Source: Embleya sp040605455
GTDB taxonomy: Bacteria > Actinomycetota > Actinomycetes > Streptomycetales > Streptomycetaceae
Assembly: GCF_040605455.1 (NCBI RefSeq)
Contig: NZ_JBEXCV010000094.1
Span: forward strand, 1 to 36,119
Length of the DNA stretch: 36,119 nt
Reading direction: 5' to 3'
Below the pieces are notes generated by a model. That model saw only the letters and a program-made list of their open reading frames with translations, was not told the DNA's origin and did not search any database. Below, one piece after another: positions 16,428 to 23,503 of this stretch. The translations under genes and the position numbers were made by a program. Position 1 is the first letter of the stretch. Every line of letters begins with the position of its first letter.

Positions 16428-17033
16428 TCAGACCAGGGCAGGGACGGAAGCGGGTACGGCGGCGGGGGCGGTGCGGGCGGCCTGTTCCGCGACCCGACGA
16501 CCCAGGTGTTCGGCGGTGGCCAGGTCGGAGGGGTGTGCGGCCTCCGGCCCCTCGTCGCCGTTCGACTGGGCGGCGGCGCCCAGCCACACTCCGAGGCGGT
16601 TCAGATCGAACTCGGAAGCCTGGCTGGAGTTCCAGCCCGGCAGCAGGCCGAGGCTGACCCAGAGCATGCTGTGCTGCGCGGCGTACAGCGACAACGTCTG
16701 GAGCGCGTGCAGCTTGTCGCCGGACTTGGCGCCCGAGTTGACGAAGCCCGCGGCGAGCTTGTCCGCCCACAGCTGGTTCTTCCATCGGCCGCTGGACTGC
16801 TCCATGAACAGCTTGAACCTGGCCGCGACGTCGCCCAGATACGTGGGGGAGCCGAAGACGATCGCGTCGGCAGCGTCGAGCAGCTGCCACTGTTCGTCGG
16901 TGACGGTGTCGACGGCGACGAGGTGGACCGCGGTTCCGGAGACCGAGGCGGCACCGTCCCGTACGGCTTCGGCGAAGCGTGCGGTGTGGCCGTAGCCGCT
17001 GAAGTAGGCGATGGCGACTGAGGTCATGGTCAT
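16428..17033 (-). CDS. Flavodoxin-fold FMN-dependent oxidoreductase (WrbA/quinone reductase-like)
   Basis: This 201-residue cytoplasmic protein belongs to the flavodoxin family, which uses FMN to reduce quinones or nitro/azo compounds with NAD(P)H. The FMN phosphate loop is 'IAYFSGYGHTARFAEAV' at residues 7-23. 'AIVFGSPTYLGDVAARFKLF' is the second flavin-contacting loop, and 'KLAAGFVNSGAKSGDKLHAL' is the third. The ATG at 17033 overlaps the stop of the upstream hydrolase (ATGA), with a second in-frame ATG two codons on. It is translationally coupled to the hydrolase and followed by the exporter. Two-electron reduction of an electrophilic compound is the likely job. The substrate cannot be read from sequence. 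Confidence 0.87.
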   Translation of the reverse strand: MTMTSVAIAYFSGYGHTARFAEAVRDGAASVSGTAVHLVAVDTVTDEQWQLLDAADAIVFGSPTYLGDVAARFKLFMEQSSGRWKNQLWADKLAAGFVNSGAKSGDKLHALQTLSLYAAQHSMLWVSLGLLPGWNSSQASEFDLNRLGVWLGAAAQSNGDEGPEAAHPSDLATAEHLGRRVAEQAARTAPAAVPASVPALV

Positions 17034-17905
17034 TTCCCGTTCCGGTCGAGGAAATCGGCGATGAGAGGAGCGATCTCGGGGAGCTTTTCCTCAAGGGCGA
17101 AGTGACCGGTGTCGAATACGTGGACCTCGGCGGCGGGCAGGTCCTGGAGATAGGCGTGGGCGCCGGCCTCGGGGAAGAATGCGTCGTCGCGGCCCCACAG
17201 GATCAGCGTCGGCGGCTGATTCTCGCGCAGCCACTGCTGCCATGCGGGATAGCGTTCGATATTGGTGTGGTAGTCCAAGGCCAGGTCGACCTGGATCTCC
17301 TTGCGCCCGGGCAGATCGAGAAAGTGCTGGTCGAGCGTCCAGCCGTCCGGGGCGATCCGGGCCGGGTCCGCGGCGCCGCCCTCGTACTGGCTGCGCGTCA
17401 CGGGCAGGACCAGGATCTCCCGCACCCGGTCCTCGGCTCCCTCGACACCGAGCCGGTTCGCCGCCATCCCGCGGGCGAGATCGCTCAGGCCCTCGTCGTA
17501 GGCATTGGCATTCTGGACGACCAGGCCGGCGAACCATTCGGGGCGCCGGGCGGCCAGCCGCAGTCCCACCGGTCCGCCGAAATCGAACAGGTAGGCCACG
17601 AATCGGTCGAGAGCGAGAGCCAGGCAGAATCCTTCGACGGTGTCCGTGATCCGTTCGAACGAATACCGCGACGCGGTCCGGTCGGGATCGTCGCTGTGGC
17701 CGAATCCGGGATAGTCCGGTGCTATCAGCCGGTACCGGGTGCCGAGTGCGTCGATCAGCCGGCGGAACTGGTGAGAGGCGGACGGAAAACCGTGCAGCAG
17801 AAGCAGCACGGGAGCATCGGCGGGACCCGCTTCGCGATAGAAGACGCGGGTGTCGCCGACATCGACGTAGCGGTGTGCCACGTCGGGAAAAGACGCCAGG
17901 GCCAT
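17030..17905 (-). CDS. Alpha/beta hydrolase (dehalogenase/epoxide-hydrolase-like)
   Basis: This 291-residue cytoplasmic hydrolase shows the full fold: oxyanion loop 'LLHGFPSASHQFRRL', nucleophile elbow 'YLFDFGGPVGLR' with Asp as nucleophile, 'LILWGRDDAFFPEAG' as acid-bearing segment and catalytic His in 'VFDTGHFALEEK'. An Asp nucleophile places it with haloalkane dehalogenases and epoxide hydrolases rather than esterases, which carry Ser. The ATG at 17905 has a good GAGGAA ribosome site. It is the first gene of the operon with the flavodoxin and exporter genes and faces the LysR gene across 271 bases. The exact substrate is unknown. A detoxification role fits the neighbours. Confidence 0.88.
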   Translation of the reverse strand: MALASFPDVAHRYVDVGDTRVFYREAGPADAPVLLLLHGFPSASHQFRRLIDALGTRYRLIAPDYPGFGHSDDPDRTASRYSFERITDTVEGFCLALALDRFVAYLFDFGGPVGLRLAARRPEWFAGLVVQNANAYDEGLSDLARGMAANRLGVEGAEDRVREILVLPVTRSQYEGGAADPARIAPDGWTLDQHFLDLPGRKEIQVDLALDYHTNIERYPAWQQWLRENQPPTLILWGRDDAFFPEAGAHAYLQDLPAAEVHVFDTGHFALEEKLPEIAPLIADFLDRNGK

Positions 17906-18054
17906 GGGGAATTCCTCGATCTCATGATTTCTCGTGCGACCTAAGAATCGGGCTCCGGGGAATCGCGAACAACGCGAGATCGGACAACGGATGTTGCCTC
18001 TGGGTCAACGATGCGATGTCGTCGCCGCAGGTGGGCCGGCGCTTGGAGGAACGC

Positions 18055-18077
18055 ACCGTTGAGCGCCCTTCAACGGT
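18055..18077. promoter_or_regulatory. Palindromic operator candidate between hydrolase and LysR genes
   Basis: ACCGTTGA at 18055-18062 is a perfect inverted repeat of 18070-18077 with a 7-base spacer. It lies in the divergent intergenic region, 150 bases from the hydrolase start and 100 bases from the regulator start, where a LysR-type protein would be expected to bind. A shorter related pair (CAAC...GTTG) is near 17982-17994. Confidence 0.5.
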
Positions 18078-18176
18078 ATGCCAGGATCATGCACCGTCCG
18101 GAATCGTTCGGGTCAGGTCGGACATCGATCAAACTGCGTAAACCGGCACCTGTGGTGCTGCGGGGGATGGGGCCGT

Positions 18177-19112
18177 ATGGAGCGTCAAGAGATCGAGATC
18201 TTCCTGGTCCTCGCCGAAGAACTGCACTTCGGCCGTACGGCGGAGCGCCTGCACATCTCCACGGGACTGGTCAGCAAGACCGTCAAGAAGATCGAGCGGA
18301 GCCTGGACGTGGAGCTCTTCGAGCGGACCAGCCGGCGCGTGGTGCTCACGGACGTCGGCGGCAAACTGCGTGACGACCTGCGCCCGCACCAGGAGGGGAT
18401 CCAACAGGCGATGCATCGGGCGCGGCTGGCCCGGCACGGGATCACCGGCGCACTGACGGTCGGCTTCATGAGCGTCCTGGCCGGCAGCCTGGTCAGCCGG
18501 GGCCGCGAGCGGTTCATCGCGGACAACCCCGAGTGCTCGGTGCGCGTGGTCGAGACGCAGGTCCACCACTTCGTGTCGCAGCTGCGCGACGGCAGCGCCG
18601 ACGTCCTGCTCATGTCGCTGCCGGTCAACGAACCAGACATCACCATCGGCCCGGTCGTCAGTCGCCAGGACCGCTATGTCGTGGTGTCGGCCGACCACCG
18701 CTTCGCGGGCCGTGAGTCGGTGGCGTTCGAGGAGCTGGCGGACGAAACCTTCCCAACGGCCGTCTCCTCGTTCCCGGACTACGCAGTCGACTATCATGCA
18801 CCGCGCCACACGCCCACCGGCCGCCGCATCCAGCGGTCGCCGGAACCGGTCGCCACCTACGCGGAAGCCCTCGCGATGGTCGCCGCCGGCCGCATGATCG
18901 CCATGGGCGACGCCCAGTTGATGCAGTTCTACGGCCGCCCCGACCTCGTGTACGTACCGGCCCCCGACATGCCGCCGATGGACTTTGCCCTGCTGTGGCG
19001 CACCCGTGACGACGACGACGAGCGCATCCGCGCCTTCGTGGACGCGACCGTGTCCGCCGTACCCCAGCCACCCGGCGCGCAGCAGGCCGCAGCGGGCCCC
19101 GAACCTTCCTGA
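18177..19112 (+). CDS. LysR-type transcriptional regulator
   Basis: This 311-residue regulator has an N-terminal winged helix-turn-helix (residues 1-60: 'EIFLVLAEELHFGRTAERLH', then 'TGLVSKTVKKIERSLDVELF'), followed by the linker helix and a two-lobed ligand-binding domain from about residue 90 ('GALTVGFMSVLAGSLVSRGR' begins its first strand). It is full length. The ATG at 18177 begins 'MERQEIEIF', the usual LysR N-terminus. It is divergent from the hydrolase-flavodoxin-exporter operon and probably controls both that operon and itself through the palindrome at 18055-18077. The inducer is unknown. Confidence 0.92.
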   Translation: MERQEIEIFLVLAEELHFGRTAERLHISTGLVSKTVKKIERSLDVELFERTSRRVVLTDVGGKLRDDLRPHQEGIQQAMHRARLARHGITGALTVGFMSVLAGSLVSRGRERFIADNPECSVRVVETQVHHFVSQLRDGSADVLLMSLPVNEPDITIGPVVSRQDRYVVVSADHRFAGRESVAFEELADETFPTAVSSFPDYAVDYHAPRHTPTGRRIQRSPEPVATYAEALAMVAAGRMIAMGDAQLMQFYGRPDLVYVPAPDMPPMDFALLWRTRDDDDERIRAFVDATVSAVPQPPGAQQAAAGPEPS

Positions 19113-19127
19113 ACCTTTCGGGGGCGT

Positions 19128-19144
19128 CCGGGCGGTCCGCCCGG
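19128..19144 (+). terminator. Short hairpin after the LysR gene
   Basis: CCGGGCG at 19128-19134 pairs with 19138-19144 around a 3-base loop, 15 bases after the LysR stop codon. There is no T run. Confidence 0.5.
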
Positions 19145-19314
19145 CACGGGATCACCACCCGGCGCCGCCGGAGCGTCCGGCCAGGACCAGGTCGCCGCGA
19201 CATGATCCGCCGATGTAGCCGGCCTTTTGCGCCGGTGACAGATCCCTCGCCCGTTGTTGTGACGAAGTGTGCCCGGATGCGGCGCGTGGTGGGGCATTCA
19301 CCGTCCACAGCGCC

Positions 19315-19612
19315 AACGTGGCCCACGTGGCCGCAGGTTTACGCGTGCGGCACTCGACGTTGTCAACGACGGCGAACATCTGCGCCCATCTGACCCGGCA
19401 GGCCGCCCACGGTGCCGTCGACGCCATCGAAGGAAGCCCTCGCCGGTGCCGAGAGAGTGGACGTGGCGAGGAACCCGCCGAATCGGTTGCGACCACATCG
19501 CGACTACCCGGCTTGGCTGCGCGACCTGTTCAAACCGCTCTGCACGGCTGCGATCGCGGGCCGATCGCTCGTGAGTCCCAAAGCCGAGCGGCCGGTCGTG
19601 CGACCACACTGA
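19315..19612 (+). pseudogene. C-terminal remnant of a tyrosine integrase
   Basis: The plus strand reads 'TTANICAHLTRQAAHGAVDA', which matches the end of actinobacterial phage/ICE integrases ('ANIYAHLTR...'). The position of the catalytic Tyr is Cys here (TGC). After 'DAIEG' near 19437 the coding signal shifts frame and continues 'ALAGAERVDVARNPPNR' to a stop at 19612. The upstream LGH motif is corrupted ('VAAGLRVRHSTLS'). The remnant points toward the tRNA-Pro fragment 77 bases away, the usual position of an integrase next to its attachment site. Non-functional. Confidence 0.6.
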
Positions 19613-19645
19613 GACCACCACACCCCAGAACGCGGAAAAGGCCGC

Positions 19646-19663
19646 CTTCTCGATTCTGAGAAG
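19646..19663 (-). terminator. Hairpin 3' of the tRNA-Pro fragment
   Basis: CTTCTC at 19646-19651 pairs with 19658-19663 around GATTCT. On the minus strand it follows the CCA end of the tRNA fragment by about 25 bases and is itself followed by GCGGCCTTTT, so it was probably the terminator of the original tRNA gene. Confidence 0.45.
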
Positions 19664-19688
19664 ACGACCTCCGACCTGCGTAAAACGC

Positions 19689-19734
19689 TGGTCGGGACGA
19701 CAGGATTTGAACCTGCGACCCCTTGACCCCCAGT
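19689..19734 (-). tRNA. 3' half of tRNA-Pro(GGG), an attachment-site remnant
   Basis: On the minus strand the sequence from the anticodon loop CTGGGGG through the TCAAG stem, variable loop, T arm (GGTTCAAATCC) and acceptor strand to the encoded CCA is preserved. At 19735 the match to a normal tRNA-Pro(GGG) stops: the 5' side of the anticodon stem should be CTTGA but reads CCCAA, and no D arm or 5' acceptor strand follows. This is the core of an integration site at the 3' end of a tRNA gene, not a working tRNA. Confidence 0.75.
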
Positions 19735-19924
19735 TGGGCAAGTCAAGGGTTTTTGCTGGTCAGAGGCCTGCACGTGCACGAACGGCCGTGCTGTTCCACC
19801 TGATTCGTGTGTTTCTGTGCATGACGTGTGGTCCCCACGTGGTCCCCAAGCCCGCGACGGTCGATCGGGAGGACAGAACGATGGTGCCATCGTTAAACGT
19901 GACTTGGGCGCCGAACGGTGCCGT

Positions 19925-20257
19925 TCATGAGACGGTCGCGCCGAGTTCGTCCATGAACTGGTGCGACATGGTGGTCAAGGAGCCGAGGATCCTGGCCTTC
20001 TGGGCCTCGAACTCGCTTTTGCCGAGTACGCCTTGGTCTTTGAGCTCGCCCAGATCCTTGAGCTGGGCGATCCTGCTGCTCGTTTTGCCGGCCGGTGCCG
20101 GCGGGGCGGGCGCAGCTTGGTAGGCGGGCTGAGGTGCAGCTTGCTCTGCGTCCTGCTGGGCCCAGCGGCCGGCCTGCCGTCGGGAGACTCGGTTGACCGC
20201 GGTGGCGGTCCCGGCGATCACGGTGGTGCGGGCGATCCTGCGAAGAAGGCCTGGCAT
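19925..20257 (-). CDS. Small SHOCT-domain protein
   Basis: From the ATG at 20257 (ribosome site GAGGAG seven bases upstream) the protein has 110 residues. The first 35 are basic ('LLRRIARTTVIAGTATAVNR'), the middle is Gln/Ala/Pro-rich, and residues about 65-95 form a SHOCT domain: 'RIAQLKDLGELKDQGVLGKS' followed by 'EFEAQKARIL'. SHOCT domains are short C-terminal oligomerisation or membrane-association modules common in actinobacteria. The precise function is unknown. It is on the same strand as the SpoIIE-type phosphatase but 384 bases downstream, so it probably has its own promoter. Confidence 0.85.
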   Translation of the reverse strand: MPGLLRRIARTTVIAGTATAVNRVSRRQAGRWAQQDAEQAAPQPAYQAAPAPPAPAGKTSSRIAQLKDLGELKDQGVLGKSEFEAQKARILGSLTTMSHQFMDELGATVS

Positions 20258-20641
20258 GCCGATTCTCCTCGGGGGGTTCGACAAAAGTGGTCGGGAGGGA
20301 TTCAGGACTTGGACCCGGCGGGAGCTGGTCGCCGAGGCGGTGCGCGGCTCGCTGGAGCGGGGCCCGCCCGCACGACGGCGCGGTCATCGGGGGCTGGGAT
20401 CCTGGCCGTCGAGGTGGCGTCTGTCCTCCTACGGACGCCAGACGATCAAGACCGAGGAGCCGGCGATGCGGCGTGATTCGAGGTCGTGGTGGGCTTCGGG
20501 GCGGCGAGGGAGCGCGAAAGCGCTGGTTGATGACGCCGGTGATGCGGCCCGCAGACGTTGGACCGAGATCGGTGGGGCCGTCGGCAGCCGCGACATCGAG
20601 TTGGCGCGTCGTGGCGCGTCGGTTGTTGCGCGGGCGCGGGC
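20258..20641. other. Non-coding interval with two small hairpins
   Basis: No convincing gene is present. TGGCGTC at 20415-20421 pairs with 20434-20440. AGCGC at 20511-20515 pairs with 20520-20524 around a GAAA tetraloop. Either could end the phosphatase transcript (minus strand, stop at 20642). The interval should also hold the promoter of the SHOCT gene. Confidence 0.4.
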
Positions 20642-23464
20642 TCAGGCGATGTCGTCCCATTGGTCCAGGAGGGCGTCCGTGAGGACGTCGCCCAGTGGCT
20701 CCGGGCCCCGGTCCAGTGGCAGTTCGGCCCAGATGACCTTGCCGTGCGGGTTGTATCTGGTGCCCCAGCGTTCGGCGAACTTCGCCACGAGGAAAAGACC
20801 TCGGCCGCCCTCGTCCGTGGTGGCCGCACGCCGCAGGTGCGGGGAAGTGCTGCTCCCGTCGGAGATCTCGCAGATGAGGATGCGGGTGCGAAGAAGCCGG
20901 ACCCGGATCGGCTGGGTGCCGTAGCGAATGGCGTTGGTGACCAGCTCGCTGAGGACGAGTTCGGCGGTGAACTCGATGTCCCCCAAGCCCCACGCGTCGA
21001 GTTGGCGGGCGCACGCCGCCCGGACGCCCGCCACGGCCGCCGGATCGGACGGGACGTCCCACGTCGCGACCCGCGCCGGGTCGAACAGCCGCGTGCGGGC
21101 CACCAGCAGCGCGATGTCGTCGCTGGGACGTCCGCTGAGCATCGCTCCCATGACCGTGTCGCAGGTCTGTTCGGGTGTGGCGTCGGCGCCGCTGGAGGCG
21201 AGGGCCGTCCCCAGCATCCGCAGGCCGGTGTCGAGATCGCGCCGGCGGTCCTCGATGAGGCCGTCGGTGTACAGCACCAGGCGCGACCCTTCGGGCAGGA
21301 CCATGTCGACGCAGTCGATCGGCAGGCTGCCGTTGAGGCCCAATGGCAGCGACGCGGGCACGTCCGGGAAGGACACCTCGCCGCCCGGTGTGACCAGCGC
21401 CGGACCCGGATGCCCCGCGCGGGCCACCGTGGCGCGGCCGGACACCGGGTCGTACACGGCGTACAGGCACGTGGCGCCGGTGATCTGCCGAGTTTCGTCC
21501 GGGTCGTCCGATTCGCGGTCGATGCGGGCCACCAAGTCGTCGAGGTGGCCGAGCATTTCGTCGGGAGGCACGTCGAGCGCGGAGAAATTGTGAACGGCGG
21601 TGCGCAGCCGTCCCATCGTCGCGGCCGCGTGCAGTCCGTGCCCGACCACGTCGCCCACGACCAGCGCGACCCGCGCACCCGGCAGCGGGATGACATCGAA
21701 CCAGTCGCCGCCGACACCCGCCTGCGCGGGCAGGTAACGGTATGCCGCGTCCACCGCGTCCAGTTCGGGCAGTCCGCCGGGCAGCAGGCTCCGTTGGAGC
21801 GTCACCGCCATGGCGTGTTCGCGGGTGTAGCGACGGGCGTTGTCGATGGACACCGCCGCCCGGGCGGTGAGCTGTTCGGCGAAGGAGACGTCCTCGGCGT
21901 CGAACGGCTCGGACGAGTTGCAGCGCCAGTACGTTGCCATGCCCAGCACCACGCCGCGAGCCCGCAGCGGCACGGAGATCAGCGAGCGGAGGCCGTAGGC
22001 AAGCACGCGTTCCGCGCGTTCCGGGTCCTGCGCGACCCAACCCTCGGCGGCGGCCAGGTCCGGTTCCAGGACCGGTCGCAGGGCCGCGAGTGCGGCTCCC
22101 ATCGGCGTCGTGGGCCCGAAGTCGATCGGAACGCCGGTCGGATAAAGCGGCGGCGGCCGATCCGGGTCGGCCCACCGGGTCGCCGCGCGCCGCATGCGGG
22201 CGGCACGGCCGGGAGGCTCGGCGCCGCTCAGGACCGGGTCGAGGAGGTCCACGGTGACGATGTCGGCGAACCGGGGTACACCGACCTCGGCGAGCTCCTC
22301 GGCGGTGTGCAGGATGTCCAGCGTGGTGCCGATCCGCACGCTCGCCTCGTACAGCAGGTTCAGCCGCTGCCGGGTCTCCTCCACGCGACCGGCCAGCGCC
22401 TGGAGCTCGGTGGAGTCCCGCAGGGTCACCGCGCAGCCGGCCGGACCGTACGGGGCCGTCGGGCGGCTGTTCACCGCGAGCAGCCGATCGCCTGCCGGGT
22501 GCACCTCGTCCGTGGCGGCCCGCCCGGACACGAGCAGCTCGGTCAGCGCCGGGTCCAATCCGAGTTCTGCGGCGCCGCGGCCTTCGACGTCTTCGGGCAG
22601 GTCGAGCAGATGCCGCGCTTCGTCGTTGGCGAGCAGTACGCGACCGTCGGCGCCGGTGATGAGCACGCCTTCGCGTACGGCGTGCAGGACCGCGTCGTGG
22701 TGCTCGTACATGCGGGTGATGTCGGCGGGCTGCAGCCCGCGCGTCTGCCGGCGCAGGCGGCGGCTGATCACCGCGGCCCCGATCGCGGTGACGGCCAGTG
22801 CGCCGACGGCGCCGCCGAGCAGCAGCGTCCACTGGCGGTACACGGTGTCGTTCACGCTCGCCACGGTGATCCCCGCCCCCACAAGGCCGAGCGGGGCGCC
22901 GTCGGGTCCGTACACCGAGACCGCCGAGATGACGGCATCGCCCTGGTCCGTGGGGTATCTGAAGGTCACCGTGCCTTCGGCGAAGAATCGTGGCATGTCG
23001 TCGTCGGTTCGCTGACCGAGGAGCTCCGGGTAGGGCGTGGCCAAGCGGACCGCGGTCGGACTGAGAATCGTGATCAAGTCGACGCCCGTCGCCTTGCGGA
23101 TCCGTTCGGCCATCGGTTGCAGCACCGCCGAGGGGTCGGGGCTCTGCAACGCGGGGACCATTCCCGGGGCGTACGCCAATGCCTCGGCGACGTCCAGGCT
23201 CCGTTGGCGTGCGTCCCGCTCGACATCGCGGCGGGCCTGTAGCACCAGCGCGGCCACAACCGCGATGACGAGCAGCAGGACCACCGCGAGCTGGAGCAGG
23301 AACATCTGGCCCGCGACGCTGCGCGAGCCCGGCAGGAATCGTCGTCGGGTCGGAGCTGGAGGGCCGGGCGGAGCCGGATCGCGGCCCGCCTTGTCCAACG
23401 GCCGCGGACGCCACCGGGGGAAGCGACGTGGCCGCGACGTGGACGGTCGATGAAAACGCCCCAT
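20642..23464 (-). CDS. SpoIIE-type PP2C phosphatase with sensor, PAS, GAF and anti-sigma-like ATPase domains
   Basis: This 940-residue membrane sensor probably controls a partner-switching (anti-sigma/anti-anti-sigma) stress pathway. In order: cytoplasmic basic tail, membrane helix 54-77, extracellular Cache-like sensor (about 80-210, 'VDLITILSPTAVRLATPYPE'), membrane helix 213-234, PAS domain (about 255-360, 'VLHAVREGVLITGADGRVLL'), GAF domain (about 365-560), PP2C phosphatase (about 580-795) with metal-binding Asp in 'GVGGDWFDVIPL' and 'VVGDVVGHGLHA', and a C-terminal HATPase_c kinase fold (about 810-925) with N-box 'AELVLSELVTNAIRYG'. Having both phosphatase and RsbW-like ATPase lets one protein act both ways on an anti-sigma antagonist. 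The start ATG 23464 lacks a ribosome site but sits about 12 bases from a possible -10, so the mRNA may be nearly leaderless. Confidence 0.93.
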   Translation of the reverse strand: MGRFHRPSTSRPRRFPRWRPRPLDKAGRDPAPPGPPAPTRRRFLPGSRSVAGQMFLLQLAVVLLLVIAVVAALVLQARRDVERDARQRSLDVAEALAYAPGMVPALQSPDPSAVLQPMAERIRKATGVDLITILSPTAVRLATPYPELLGQRTDDDMPRFFAEGTVTFRYPTDQGDAVISAVSVYGPDGAPLGLVGAGITVASVNDTVYRQWTLLLGGAVGALAVTAIGAAVISRRLRRQTRGLQPADITRMYEHHDAVLHAVREGVLITGADGRVLLANDEARHLLDLPEDVEGRGAAELGLDPALTELLVSGRAATDEVHPAGDRLLAVNSRPTAPYGPAGCAVTLRDSTELQALAGRVEETRQRLNLLYEASVRIGTTLDILHTAEELAEVGVPRFADIVTVDLLDPVLSGAEPPGRAARMRRAATRWADPDRPPPLYPTGVPIDFGPTTPMGAALAALRPVLEPDLAAAEGWVAQDPERAERVLAYGLRSLISVPLRARGVVLGMATYWRCNSSEPFDAEDVSFAEQLTARAAVSIDNARRYTREHAMAVTLQRSLLPGGLPELDAVDAAYRYLPAQAGVGGDWFDVIPLPGARVALVVGDVVGHGLHAAATMGRLRTAVHNFSALDVPPDEMLGHLDDLVARIDRESDDPDETRQITGATCLYAVYDPVSGRATVARAGHPGPALVTPGGEVSFPDVPASLPLGLNGSLPIDCVDMVLPEGSRLVLYTDGLIEDRRRDLDTGLRMLGTALASSGADATPEQTCDTVMGAMLSGRPSDDIALLVARTRLFDPARVATWDVPSDPAAVAGVRAACARQLDAWGLGDIEFTAELVLSELVTNAIRYGTQPIRVRLLRTRILICEISDGSSTSPHLRRAATTDEGGRGLFLVAKFAERWGTRYNPHGKVIWAELPLDRGPEPLGDVLTDALLDQWDDIA

Positions 23465-23474
23465 AATGTGACAT

Positions 23475-23503
23475 GTTTAGCATTTCGTACATTGGCTGTC
23501 CAA
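23475..23503 (-). promoter_or_regulatory. Candidate promoter of the SpoIIE-type gene
   Basis: On the minus strand TTGGAC (23503-23498) is followed after 17 bases by CTAAAC (23480-23475). The ATG begins 10 bases later at 23464. The local AT content is well above that of its surroundings. The -10 match is weak. Confidence 0.35.
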
